Shown: one piece after another, positions 45,583-54,531 of the stretch
Position numbering within the stretch: position 1 is the stretch's first letter
Layout: each line of letters begins with the position of its first letter
Assembly (NCBI GenBank): GCA_015655075.1
Contig: JAATFT010000084.1
Coordinates: forward strand, 83,936 to 147,935
Origin: Clostridiales bacterium
GTDB lineage: Bacteria > Bacillota > Clostridia > Lachnospirales > Lachnospiraceae
Direction: 5' to 3'
DNA: 64,000 bases
Made by a program: the position numbers and the translations under genes
The notes under the pieces: model-generated
What the model was told of the DNA's origin: nothing
What the model saw: only the letters and a program-made list of their open reading frames with translations
Database searches by the model: none

Positions 45583-46121
45583 TGCATCCTCCTCCGGTAG
45601 AAAGCAAGAAGACGGTTCATGTGCTCGGTGCTTCTCTGGAAGCGGTACCTGCCGTCGGATACCTTATGGGATTTTTCCTATATTTTGATTACTATGGAAA
45701 TAAATCATTTCATATCATCTTTTCCTGAATTGATATTTATATCTAAAAGGAAGCGGTGAAGAACCGGATTACTATGAGACTTACGGGTACCGGATTTTCC
45801 GGTACGGTGTTATAGCGGACAAAATAACTGCAGGTGCGGCATCAGAAGATGAGAAAAAGGAGCTGGAAGCCATAAAACGACAGGTACCCGCTGAATAATT
45901 ATGAAGATAAGGTATGTTTACCATGGAATCATATGTTTGAAGTAAAAATTGACATTTGCAGAAATGACTAAGATTCTAAGTTTTGAAGGCAGCTTCGTAT
46001 CCTAATCACAGGAAGGATACGGGCCCCTGCGCCGGCACCGATAACGGCCAGCGCGTTACTGACGACCATCATGAAAGACGATAATGGAAGTTCCGGCCCC
46101 TCATGGCTGATTCCGTATTTA
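45583..46121. other. Decayed sequence with unidentified coding scraps
   Basis: Short frames read as protein-like on both strands but none is complete. On the plus strand 45757-45897 gives PDYYETYGYRIFRYGVIAD and a charged tail. On the minus strand about 46140-45968 gives SHEGPELPLSSFMMVVSNAL then GAGAGARILPV. The composition looks coding, so these are probably gene remnants; I do not recognise the families. Confidence 0.45.
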
Positions 46122-46787
46122 CTATTGTGCAATGCCAGAATCAGATGCCGTTTGGCTGCGGCTGGTTTCCAGATAATTATAAAATGTGAACTTGCTGATT
46201 CCAAGTAATTCACATATCCGTTCGCCTGATTTTGTAATCAGGAAAGCGCCTTTTTCATCAAGAAAATGAATGAACTCAATCTTTTCGTTCTTATTCATTT
46301 CGCCGGCGGGTTTCCCAATCTGTTCCTGTCCTTTCTGAATCAGATGTGCTAACAGATTGCTCACATCCGGTGCAAAGATTTCTTCTTCGTTGGAAAAACT
46401 CTTAAATTGATTAAAATGTCGAAGATATCCTTCAAACTGAAGGGTTTCCGTAATGTCCAGGTTAATGCAGATGGAACCGATGACATTGCCGTCATCATTT
46501 TTCAAATAGATGGAAGACGAACGGAGAATTTTTCCGTCCTGCGTAGTAGTGATATAATTAAAACGGTCACCGTCTACTACTGTACCGCGTAAAACTTCCA
46601 GTCCTAAGTTGCTTCCGCAGCCGCCGATAATGCGGTTGGTAATATTTCCGTTACGTATGTCTACTATGGAATGGTCGTAATCTTTTGTCAGGTCATGGAG
46701 TACTACTTCACATTTATTCCCGAAATGTTTTTCTATTAAAGTCAGTAATTGTTGGAGCAACGGCATAGCGTCTTCTATTGATTTCAT
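46122..46787 (-). CDS. YheO-type PAS/HTH transcription regulator
   Basis: A 221-residue regulator. The N-terminal part (about 1-125) is a YheO-like PAS domain (LLTLIEKHFGNKCEVVLHDL, SIVDIRNGNITNR). The C-terminal part (about 165-215) is the matching helix-turn-helix (RICELLGISKFTFYNYL). Relatives such as DauR control D-amino-acid use. The start at 46787 (MKSIEDAMPLL) follows GAGGTGAATTAT; a longer frame to 46838 enters a repeat. The alanine-racemase-like and RidA remnants at about 51-51.5 kb suggest a former D-amino-acid context, now broken. Its target is unknown. Confidence 0.82.
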   Translation of the reverse strand: MKSIEDAMPLLQQLLTLIEKHFGNKCEVVLHDLTKDYDHSIVDIRNGNITNRIIGGCGSNLGLEVLRGTVVDGDRFNYITTTQDGKILRSSSIYLKNDDGNVIGSICINLDITETLQFEGYLRHFNQFKSFSNEEEIFAPDVSNLLAHLIQKGQEQIGKPAGEMNKNEKIEFIHFLDEKGAFLITKSGERICELLGISKFTFYNYLETSRSQTASDSGIAQ

Positions 46788-46817
46788 ATAATTCACCTCA
46801 TATAATGAAATAAAACC

Positions 46818-46980
46818 AGAGCGTGTTTGAAAAATCATCGCACCGTTCGAAACGCCCCACTTTGCGGTATACTGCGTCGCAATTTTGGGAGCGTAGCACC
46901 ACTACACGCCCAAAATCGCACCTTGCCTCCCACAAAGTGGAGCAACCAGCCTGGCACAAGCATTTTACAAACACACTCTA
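46818..46980. repeat. Palindromic repeat family A, copy 2 (163 bp)
   Basis: Ends AGAGCGTGTTTGAAAAATC and TTTTACAAACACACTCT form imperfect terminal inverted repeats, with GCAATTTTGGGAGCGTAG and CCAAAATCGCACC pairing inside. Related along its length to 28731-28890 and at both ends to 56507-56573. Confidence 0.8.
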
Positions 46981-47424
46981 GTACAGCCTTGCATAGATTG
47001 ATACTATTATATCATATAAAAAGTTATTAAACAATATTATAATCAGAAAAAAAGTAAGAGCCTGGAAACAATGCTTAAAAAGTAAGTAAATAAATTTATT
47101 TTGAAGAGAGGCTGCATTCCCTTCGTATTTAATCTAACAAAATTTTTGGCAGAAAAAAATTCCAGTTTGAGCAATAAACGAGGATTCTGCTCTAAATAAT
47201 TTTTATAAAAAGAAAAAAATTAAAGAATATACAATCCGTAAAAGATAACCATAACCGGCCGTATTTTACTGTGAGTTGGGAAATATTGTTAAAAATATAA
47301 AAAACCAAACATAAAGTTAGAAAAGAACTGACAATTTCGTGAATAAAAACCAAATATCAATTAAAAAAAGTTAGTATAAATGTGAAAAGTTGTGTAAAAA
47401 GTATAAAAAAAACTTTAAAAGTTC
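46981..47424. other. AT-rich gene-free stretch
   Basis: About 440 bp with runs of A and T and no supportable reading frame on either strand. It leads into the promoter at 47425-47453. I see no clear operator. Confidence 0.5.
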
Positions 47425-47453
47425 TTGAAAACAAACAAAAAGTATGATATTCT
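47425..47453 (+). promoter_or_regulatory. Promoter of the sugar ABC importer operon
   Basis: TTGAAA (47425-47430), 17-base spacer, TATTCT (47448-47453). Confidence 0.6.
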
Positions 47454-47551
47454 TAACTTGTCAAAAAACCGTGAGAAAAAGCATAAAAAAAGTTTGATAA
47501 GCATGACAATTGTTTATGGAAATTTTATGCAAGGAGAAGGAGGAACAATGT

Positions 47552-48898
47552 ATGAAGAAAAGACGGATATTCTGCATACTGGTGCTCGCAATGGCAATCA
47601 GCGCATTGACGGCCTGTGGAAGAAACGGAAGTTCCGAGGCGGATACGGCACCGGAAAGTACGGGAAATACCCGGAATGAATCCGATGATACAACTGCGGC
47701 AAGCAAAGAGAAGAAGAAAGTTGTATTCTGGTATTCCCATACGGGGGATGAGGCCACCTGTTTTGAAGACGCAATTAAAGCTTATAATGAAAGCCAGGAC
47801 AAGTATGAAGTTGAAGGCCTAAGCGTTACCGATAAACAAAAGATTATCGTAGCAATTTCGGGTAATGAGGCGCCGAATGTAATTGAAGCATCCAATCAGG
47901 ATATTATATCCTATGCAGCCAACGGACTGATTGAACCGGTTTCCGATCTCGCGGCAGCCGAAAACTATTCTTTAACGGACCGATTTGCCAAACAGGCACT
48001 GGATGCAAATACGTTAAATGACAAGACTTACGGAATACCTCTTGCATCCATAATAATACAGATGTTCTATAATAAGGACATTCTGGAAGAAATCGGATAC
48101 TCGGAACCGCCGAAGACGATGGAAGAATTGTACGAGATGGCTGTTAAAGCTACTGAAGTTGACGGAAACGGTACAATTACCAGACTTGGGTATCCTCTGT
48201 TTCCGTTAGCAAGCGCAAGACAGGAATTAATTTATGCATTTGGGGGCAGATGGTGGGCAGAAGACGGATTAACCCTGACACCGAATAATTCCGGAATACT
48301 TGACAGTTTAAATATGAATCTTAAGTACAGGAGTCTTTACGGTGTTGGAAAAGTACAGGAATTCGTAGCAACCGCCAATACAAACCGCTATACGGAAAAT
48401 GATATGTTCTTTGCAGGAAAACAGTTATTCCGTTTTGACGGACCATGGTTAGCAGCTATGATAAAGAATTTTAACTCGGATGTAAATTACGGAGTAGCTT
48501 TAATACCCGGAACAGAGGCAAATCCGGAATTAGAGGGGACCAGCCGATACGAAACAAATTCCTTAACCATCCCGGTCGTAGCAAATGAAAAAGAAGGTGC
48601 CTGGGATTTTGCAAAATATTTTACAACCTCACAGGCAACCAAGGAGCTCCTGATTGGAATAGCAAACCTGCCAACCCAACTATCCTTATATGATGATCCC
48701 GATATCCTGTCGCAGCCTAACTTTGACGTATTTATTGAAGCGCTGAAAATGGAAAACGGTATCCAGTATCCGAAGATTGAAGATCTTTCAAAGTATACGT
48801 CCTTAATCGAAGAATATGTGGATTATGCCTATAACGGCATGAAAACACCGGAAGAGGTTTTAAAGGAATTGGCAGAACAGGCAAAACTCTTGAAATAA
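47552..48898 (+). CDS. ABC importer sugar-binding lipoprotein
   Basis: A 448-residue family 1 extracellular solute-binding protein. Signal peptide with lipobox LTAC (Cys 22), then a Ser/Thr/Glu-rich linker, then KKVVFWYSHTGDEATCFEDA, the usual first strand and helix. Such proteins bind mono- or oligosaccharides. It is followed by two permeases; no ATPase is present, so a shared MsmX-type ATPase is likely. The ATG at 47552 follows GGAGAAGGAGGAACAATGT; the frame is open further up. The nearby murein-sugar operon hints at amino-sugar or muropeptide substrate, but this is only context. Confidence 0.85.
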   Translation: MKKRRIFCILVLAMAISALTACGRNGSSEADTAPESTGNTRNESDDTTAASKEKKKVVFWYSHTGDEATCFEDAIKAYNESQDKYEVEGLSVTDKQKIIVAISGNEAPNVIEASNQDIISYAANGLIEPVSDLAAAENYSLTDRFAKQALDANTLNDKTYGIPLASIIIQMFYNKDILEEIGYSEPPKTMEELYEMAVKATEVDGNGTITRLGYPLFPLASARQELIYAFGGRWWAEDGLTLTPNNSGILDSLNMNLKYRSLYGVGKVQEFVATANTNRYTENDMFFAGKQLFRFDGPWLAAMIKNFNSDVNYGVALIPGTEANPELEGTSRYETNSLTIPVVANEKEGAWDFAKYFTTSQATKELLIGIANLPTQLSLYDDPDILSQPNFDVFIEALKMENGIQYPKIEDLSKYTSLIEEYVDYAYNGMKTPEEVLKELAEQAKLLK

Positions 48899-48932
48899 CA
48901 GATAAATAGTAAATTAATCAGCTGCCTATGAA

Positions 48933-49121
48933 GGGGCTGTTGCAAAAAAGTCAATTTACTGGACTTGTGTCTAGAATATGGGTTATGTTTCTTGAATTTT
49001 GTTCCAAGTCGCGCCAGTAAGGCTCCCTTCTCTTTCTTGGAGCCATTCGCGCATACTTTTTACAAAATATAAATCATATTCTCCCCCAAGTAAGTTATAT
49101 TTTGATTTTTGCAACAGCCCC
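48933..49121. mobile_element. MITE with 16-bp terminal inverted repeats
   Basis: The 189-bp element starts GGGGCTGTTGCAAAAA and ends TTTTTGCAACAGCCCC, perfect inverted repeats of the kind carried by IS elements widespread in Firmicutes. It encodes no transposase and lies between the binding-protein and first permease genes of one operon. No clear target duplication is visible. Confidence 0.8.
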
Positions 49122-49187
49122 TGTAGGGGGTTATCTCAGGCTGGGATAAGGCCTCGGCGTATTTTAAATTTAGAAAGGAGTATTCCT

Positions 49188-50132
49188 ATGTCGAAACCAA
49201 TTGGAATAAAAATGAAAAAATCAGAACGACGGGACAATATAAACGGATTTTTATTTGCGCTTCCATGGATTATTGGCTTTATCTGTTTCAGTCTGATTCC
49301 TTTGCTGACTTCATTTTATTACAGCTTTACTTCATTTAACCCGGTAAAGGCGCCGGAATGGGTGGGCCTGGAAAATTATCAATATCTATTTAAAGATCCG
49401 CTGGTGTTCAAAAGTTTAAAAAACACTTTATTCATGGCTTTTGTATCTACACCGATTAACCTTTTTATCGCAATGCTGCTTGCTTCCCTGTTAAACAGCA
49501 AGTTTAAAGGAAGAGGTGTTGCAAGAACTATTTTCTTTATGCCGTCCATTATCCCAATGATTGCAGCCACCATGGTATGGATCTGGATGTTTGATCCTAC
49601 TTATGGTTATATCAACCGGGTTCTTGGTTTTATGGGAATCAACGGACCTTCCTGGCTGGTTAATCCGGCATATACAAAATGGGCCCTTGTACTGATGGGA
49701 ACGTGGTGTACCGGTACAACCATGTTAATCTGCCTGGCAGCACTTCAGAATGTTCCGAGGAGTTATTATGAGTCGGCAGAAATCGATGGTGCCAACGTCA
49801 TACATAAATTTTTCCGGATTACGCTGCCGTGTGTGGCACCGGTCCTGGTATATCAGGCAGTCCTGAATATGATTAATGCATTCCAGTATTTTACACAGGT
49901 TTATGTTATTATTAACGCCAGTTCCGGAGGAGGATCAAGCAATGCAAGCGGCGGACCGGCCAACTCCATTCTTATGTATCCGCTGTACCTGTTCAATACA
50001 GCATTCTCTTACATGAAGATGGGACGGGCTTCCGCCATGGCGTGGTTTCTGTTTGTAATTGTCTGTGTCCTGACTTTTATTATGACTAAAGTTACAAAGA
50101 AGATATCGAATAACGGAATGGGAGGCGAATAA
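49188..50132 (+). CDS. Sugar ABC importer permease 1 (MalF/UgpA-like)
   Basis: A 314-residue permease with about six helices and the EAA loop ESAEIDGANVIHKFFRITLP. Family: carbohydrate ABC permeases of the MalF/UgpA type. The ATG at 49188 after GAAAGGAGTATTCCT is taken as start; the open frame extends upstream into the MITE, which is not coding here. A Gly/Ser/Asn-rich loop (SSGGGSSNASGG) sits in the last periplasmic segment. Two bases separate it from the next permease. Confidence 0.87.
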   Translation: MSKPIGIKMKKSERRDNINGFLFALPWIIGFICFSLIPLLTSFYYSFTSFNPVKAPEWVGLENYQYLFKDPLVFKSLKNTLFMAFVSTPINLFIAMLLASLLNSKFKGRGVARTIFFMPSIIPMIAATMVWIWMFDPTYGYINRVLGFMGINGPSWLVNPAYTKWALVLMGTWCTGTTMLICLAALQNVPRSYYESAEIDGANVIHKFFRITLPCVAPVLVYQAVLNMINAFQYFTQVYVIINASSGGGSSNASGGPANSILMYPLYLFNTAFSYMKMGRASAMAWFLFVIVCVLTFIMTKVTKKISNNGMGGE

Positions 50133-50134
50133 TA

Positions 50135-50980
50135 ATGAATTATACGAGGGCATATTATAAAAAACGTCTGAAACCGATTCCCATATATCTTTTAGTTATT
50201 ATTTTAAGTCTGGTTTTTATTTCGCCATTCCTGATCATGGTAACTACGGCACTTAAAACCAATGCGGATGCATTTGAACTTCCGGTAAAATTATTTCCTA
50301 GAAAAATAATCTGGTCTAATTTTCCGGAAGCGATGGAGAAGATACCGTATATGCGTTATATGATGAATACTGTATTTATCACCGTTTTATCCATTGGGGG
50401 CCAGTTGATTTCCACGCCGATGGTTGCGTATTCCCTTGCTAAAATCAGATGGAAAGGCGCTCCGATTATTTCTAGTCTGATCATAGGTACCATGATGATA
50501 CCATATACCGTAACCATGATTCCTCTTTATAAAATCTGGTCGGGGCTTGGGATGACCAACACCTATATACCGTTAATCGCGCCTACTTTTTTTGGAAGTC
50601 CGTTTTATATCATTATTATGAGACAGTTCTTCGCAGGCCTGCCCAATTCCCTGATGGAAGCGGCCAAGATTGACGGGGCAGGGGAGTTCAGGCGTTATGC
50701 GGCAATTGCCCTTCCTCTGTCAAAACCGGCCCTTACCACCGTTGGCATCTATGCATTTATCAATGCCTGGTCTGATTATCTGGCACCGCTTATATATATT
50801 AATAAGACGGAAAAACTGACATTGTCCTTAGGCTTACAGGGATTCTTAAACCAGTATTCCGTAGACTGGACACATCTGATGGCCGCAGCAACTATATTTG
50901 TTATTCCGGTTATAATTTTCTTCCTGTTCTTCCAGAGAAACTTTGTGGAAGGAATTGCAACCTCCGGAATTAAAGGCTGA
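50135..50980 (+). CDS. Sugar ABC importer permease 2 (MalG/UgpE-like)
   Basis: A 281-residue permease, six helices, with the EAA motif MEAAKIDGAGEFRRYAAIAL and the C-terminal FVEGIATSGIKG tail typical of MalG/UgpE proteins. It pairs with the preceding permease. ATG follows GGGAGGCGAATA. The operon's original downstream genes are now fragments (51-51.8 kb). Confidence 0.88.
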   Translation: MNYTRAYYKKRLKPIPIYLLVIILSLVFISPFLIMVTTALKTNADAFELPVKLFPRKIIWSNFPEAMEKIPYMRYMMNTVFITVLSIGGQLISTPMVAYSLAKIRWKGAPIISSLIIGTMMIPYTVTMIPLYKIWSGLGMTNTYIPLIAPTFFGSPFYIIIMRQFFAGLPNSLMEAAKIDGAGEFRRYAAIALPLSKPALTTVGIYAFINAWSDYLAPLIYINKTEKLTLSLGLQGFLNQYSVDWTHLMAAATIFVIPVIIFFLFFQRNFVEGIATSGIKG

Positions 50981-51048
50981 TTAAGCAGATATATGGTGTG
51001 AGAGAGGAGTACTTTCACACTCTGTTATATAGGATGGAACCGCTGTCA

Positions 51049-51260
51049 GTTTGCGGCATGCAATGGAGCATCACAAGTATAAAAGGAGATACGGGACTTA
51101 GAGTCGGTGATAAGATTGCACTGATTCCGATTCATGTATGCACTGCTATCAATATGCAGAATCAGGATTCCATATGGTTATGGTAAACGGAAAAATTGCT
51201 GTTTTAAATGATAAGGTGATCAGCCGCATAAACGGCAGTTTTACAGGACCGGATTGGTGA
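51049..51260 (+). pseudogene. 3' remnant of an alanine-racemase-like (DSD1-type) enzyme
   Basis: LRVGDKIALIPIHVCTAINMQN is the metal-binding C-terminal block of D-threonine aldolase/D-serine dehydratase-like PLP enzymes (usual IPNHVCPTVNL). A frame change leads to MVNGKIAVLNDKVISRING and a stop at 51258-51260. The rest of the gene is missing. Confidence 0.6.
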
Positions 51261-51270
51261 TTTAAATAGG

Positions 51271-51480
51271 GTGAAGCAGGCGGTTAAAATACTTGTATTT
51301 GTAGCAAGTACGGATGAATTCTGTGATCAGCCCTATGTGGCAAATGGGGGGGGGGGCCAGCTTCTTGTGGATTTATTCGGTGAAGAAGCAGGAGCACCAA
51401 GCAGGTCTGCAATCGGCGTAAATGTACTTCCGGGTAATATTCCGATTGAGATAGAGGCGATTTTTGAGATTGAGGGATAA
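51271..51480 (+). pseudogene. C-terminal remnant of a RidA-family protein
   Basis: The 69-codon frame reads VKILVFVASTDEF, then LLVDLFGEEAG, then PSRSAIGVNVLPGNIPIEIE, the C-terminal half of RidA/YjgF imine deaminases (full length about 125-150). A ten-G run at about 51349-51358 marks likely damage. The N-terminal half is absent. Confidence 0.72.
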
Positions 51481-51775
51481 TATGAAACCGATATATTTGG
51501 ATGAGACAAAGACGGATGAAGAAGGAGTAAATGATTTGGTAGCCCGGATGACTCGCCATTCTCCAGGTATGGTATCCCGGGCAGATGGGAGGAAAAGCAG
51601 CAGTGAATCTGTTGTTTGGAAAAGGGTTCACCATCCGGAAGACTTCCGGTTACTTTCTACCGGACAACGAAAGAGCTTCCCGAATTTACCGATTACAGCA
51701 TGAAGAACCGGACGTACCGGTATATGGAACAGGAAGCATTGTATCCTTTCGGTTATACCAGTTTCATACCAAAAC
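51481..51775 (+). pseudogene. GH3 glycosidase with most of the gene deleted
   Basis: It starts MKPIYLDETKTDEEGVNDLVARMT, as at the beginning of a family 3 beta-glycosidase. After a large deletion it jumps to the C-terminal part AAVNLLFGKG and, with a frameshift near 51620, SGRLPVTFYRTTKELPEFTD and YRYMEQEALYPFGY. An intact GH3 is 700-900 residues. The remnant runs to the end of the convergent mupG gene. Confidence 0.75.
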
Positions 51776-52841
51776 CATTTCTGATATATGGCAGATATTT
51801 TTTATCGCTTTGTGCAACCTGTCCTATGATGTTTACCCGTTCTTCCTGTGGCAAATCCACACGGGCGATTTCCAATTCTCCCATATACCGCAAATACTTT
51901 TTGTTGGAAATGAAAATACTGCCTGCCTTTCTCTCAAATGTTTTTTCCATAGGGCCTTCCATCCGTTTTTCACCCATCATGTGTTGTATTTCTTCCGGCA
52001 GTATTTCCTGCATGTACTGTCTTGATTCCTGTGAGCGGATGACCTGTTCGCTGGAATCCGGCCTGTCATGATGAATCATATTTCTGACAAACGCATACCG
52101 GGGGAGGATATCAGCTCTCAGCTCCACATAATTCCGGCTTAAGCAGCCGATTGCCTTCCAATCCTTTTCCTCCGCATCAGCGTCACCAATCAATACCACA
52201 TCACAGCAGCCGTCACAGTACAGCTCCAACATATTAAGCATTACTTCGTCCTTGCGCCTTCTGTGTGCTTCCACAGTCGGCAGGCCTTCAAACAAAGGAC
52301 CTCTTAGTTCCCGGTTGCCCGGAACGAATGCTATGGTAGTAAAACCAAGGTATTTTAACCATTGGTTGATTTCCCTTACCCTTTCAATGGATAATGCCGT
52401 AAACGGCTTCGGATAGAAGTTGTGGCATGCGGCAAATCTCGTAAAATCCGCTCCTGCTGCCTTCCATACCCGAATGTCATCATTCCTAATGGAAGAAGCA
52501 TTAAAAACTATATGAAATTTTTCTGAAAAACGTACTGTTTCTTCTGCCGTAAATCCGTAATCAAGCCTGACATGCGTAATACCGGTCTCTTCCAGTTCTT
52601 TGAGGCTTCTTACGCCAAGCTTCTTAAGAGTTTCAGGTCCTACATCAACAATGAGCTGTAACTTCCCTTCTTTACATTGTGTCAGAAGTTTTCGGATATC
52701 TGCGCGATAATCCACACCCGTCTCCTCCGGGATGTGGAGTGAAGTAAATACATACTTCATTTTGTTCTCCACAGCTTTTTTAATAATCATTTCACTTTTT
52801 TCTATACCATTTGAAAAATATAAGGATATTCCTGTATTCAT
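51753..52841 (-). CDS. mupG: MupG-like 6-phospho-N-acetylmuramidase (DUF871)
   Basis: A 362-residue TIM-barrel protein plus small C-terminal domain. It opens TGISLYFSNGIEKSEMIIKKA and holds FTSLHIPEE, HVRLDYGFT, FNASS and HNFYPKPFTALS. These match DUF871 proteins, of which Staphylococcus MupG hydrolyses MurNAc-6P-GlcNAc. It is last in the minus-strand operon murR-murQ-murP-mupG, which supports that reading. ATG follows ATGGAGAAATAAA. Two hairpins separate it from murP. Its 3' end overlaps the GH3 remnant on the other strand. Confidence 0.85.
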   Translation of the reverse strand: MNTGISLYFSNGIEKSEMIIKKAVENKMKYVFTSLHIPEETGVDYRADIRKLLTQCKEGKLQLIVDVGPETLKKLGVRSLKELEETGITHVRLDYGFTAEETVRFSEKFHIVFNASSIRNDDIRVWKAAGADFTRFAACHNFYPKPFTALSIERVREINQWLKYLGFTTIAFVPGNRELRGPLFEGLPTVEAHRRRKDEVMLNMLELYCDGCCDVVLIGDADAEEKDWKAIGCLSRNYVELRADILPRYAFVRNMIHHDRPDSSEQVIRSQESRQYMQEILPEEIQHMMGEKRMEGPMEKTFERKAGSIFISNKKYLRYMGELEIARVDLPQEERVNIIGQVAQSDKKYLPYIRNGFGMKLV

Positions 52842-52858
52842 TTTATTTCTCCATTCCT

Positions 52859-52901
52859 GCGCATGTTTAATAGTTCACAATGCAAACTATTAAACGTGCG
52901 C
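52859..52901. repeat. Hairpin 1 in the murP-mupG gap
   Basis: GCGCATGTTTAATAGTT pairs with AACTATTAAACGTGCGC, 17 bases with one G-U, loop nine bases. No T run, so probably a processing or stability stem. Confidence 0.7.
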
Positions 52902-52905
52902 ATAT

Positions 52906-52958
52906 GAAGTTTGTGCCAAGTGTGCATGCACACTTTGGTTAGGCAGGCACAAAACTTC
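52906..52958. repeat. Hairpin 2 in the murP-mupG gap
   Basis: GAAGTTTGTGCC pairs with GGCACAAAACTTC (one bulge) and encloses the 18-base perfect palindrome AAGTGTGCATGCACACTT. Confidence 0.7.
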
Positions 52959-52983
52959 CGGTTAAAAAACTTTGTTTTTAAAC

Positions 52984-54405
52984 CTATTCTCCGTATACCT
53001 CATTGATTATGTCTTCGTCCACGCCAAAGAAATGAGTTACAATAAATCCGCCTGCGTAAGCAACCAGCATTGCGATGATATAACCAAATTGCTGACCGGG
53101 TTTTACGATTAACAGTCCGAACAGTCCGGAAACACCCTGGGATACGGTTCCAAGATGCATAAGTGCTGCAGCTGCGCCGCCGAAGCCTGCCCCGATGCAG
53201 GCCGTGACGAATGGTCTGATAAGAGGTAATGTTACCGCATACATCATCGGTTCACCAATGCCAAGAATACCCACCGGAATGGAATCCCTGATGTAGCCTT
53301 TTAATTTCTTGTTCTTTGTTTTCAGGTATAATGCGAGGCCAGCGCCTACCTGGCCGCCGCCTGCCATCATTAGAATCGGAAGCAAATAGTTGATACCCTG
53401 TGTATCGCCTGCCGGATCATTTAACATCGCATGGATTGGTGTCAGTGCCTGATGCAGTCCTACGGATACTAAAGGCAGGAAGCCTGCCGTCAGGATATAA
53501 CCTCCTGCCACGCCAAGTTTTTCATATGCAAAGCTTAAGATTGCAAAGATTCCTTTTGTTAAAACAGCGCCCAAAGGCTGTATGACTAACAGTACGATAA
53601 TTCCGCCAATGATCAGTACCAGTAAAGGGCTGATAAAGGTGTCAATCAAATCCGGCATGTGCTTACGGATTTTTTTCTCTAAAAACGCAAAGAAAACCCC
53701 TGCGATTAAAGCTGCCAGAAGGCCTCCGTTTGCCGGGTTGAATACTGCATTGGTAATGGGCAGGGTAATCTGTGCATCGTTATAAGTTGCAAGCAGCGGC
53801 ATGGATGCATTTGCAATGGACATTGCACCCGCAATCGCTCCCAGAACACCGGACCCGCCGAATTCTTTTGCTGCGTTATATCCTGCTAAGATAGGCAGGT
53901 AAGCAAACATTGCCCAGCCCATGGTACGGATGCATTCATACCACCAGATTCCCGAAAGAGCTCCCTGTGTGGACACATTGATGACGTTGCAGATGCCGTT
54001 AATCAAACCAGCCGCAATGATGCCCGGCAGTAATGCGACAAAAATATTCGCTATTTTCTTTAAAAAGCGTTGGACCGGTTTGTCATATTTTGCTTTCTGC
54101 GCCGCTTTATTTTCTCTGGTCAAGTCGTTAACATCCCCGTCCTCCGCCTGACCTTTTGCAAGTCCAGTAATCTTATACAATTCCTCCAGTACTTTGTTGA
54201 CCTTACCGGGGCCGAAAATAATCTGAAGCGTATCGCCTTCTACTATCCCCAATACTCCCTCCACCTTTTTGATACCTCCGGTGTCAGCCTTGGACATATC
54301 CCGCAGTCCCACACGTAACCTGGTCATACAGGCAGCATTTGAGGTAATGTTTGGTTTTCCTCCCAGCAGTTCCACTAATTGCTCACTGATTTCCTTGTAA
54401 TTCAT
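52984..54405 (-). CDS. murP: PTS N-acetylmuramate-specific EIIBC
   Basis: A 473-residue permease. IIB is at the N-terminus (about 1-85, phospho-Cys 26 in NAACMTRLRVGL), followed by a IIC domain with about ten helices (LLPGIIAAGLINGICNVIN, GIGEPMMYAVTLPLIRPF). There is no IIA domain, as in known MurP proteins, which borrow IIA-Glc. The ptsG-like protein at 7768-9930 carries a suitable IIA. MurP imports MurNAc as MurNAc-6P, the substrate of MurQ encoded upstream. ATG follows AAGGAGGATTAACT. Confidence 0.88.
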   Translation of the reverse strand: MNYKEISEQLVELLGGKPNITSNAACMTRLRVGLRDMSKADTGGIKKVEGVLGIVEGDTLQIIFGPGKVNKVLEELYKITGLAKGQAEDGDVNDLTRENKAAQKAKYDKPVQRFLKKIANIFVALLPGIIAAGLINGICNVINVSTQGALSGIWWYECIRTMGWAMFAYLPILAGYNAAKEFGGSGVLGAIAGAMSIANASMPLLATYNDAQITLPITNAVFNPANGGLLAALIAGVFFAFLEKKIRKHMPDLIDTFISPLLVLIIGGIIVLLVIQPLGAVLTKGIFAILSFAYEKLGVAGGYILTAGFLPLVSVGLHQALTPIHAMLNDPAGDTQGINYLLPILMMAGGGQVGAGLALYLKTKNKKLKGYIRDSIPVGILGIGEPMMYAVTLPLIRPFVTACIGAGFGGAAAALMHLGTVSQGVSGLFGLLIVKPGQQFGYIIAMLVAYAGGFIVTHFFGVDEDIINEVYGE

Positions 54406-54531
54406 AGTTAATCCTCCTTATTTAAGATTTAAAGATTTGAGCAGGCATAATCGCTGCGTGTAAAATGTTGCCGGAACCTTACAATTTCCAATCATTTCCT
54501 TTCTGTTCCTTTATTTCAAATTCCGTTCCTT

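Noticed and set aside
45528..45728. 66-codon gene after the nitrogenase-like operon
   Set aside because: It starts inside the NifX-like gene, crosses the terminator hairpin at 45554-45582 and has no recognisable relatives.
46827..47030. 67-codon plus-strand gene beginning MKNHRTVRNAPLCG
   Set aside because: Frame lies almost wholly in repeat family A and matches the frame from copy 1, so it is repeat sequence.
48999..49187. N-terminal extension of the first permease
   Set aside because: The extension reads through the MITE and has no ribosome site; ATG at 49188 follows GAAAGGAG and gives the normal permease length.
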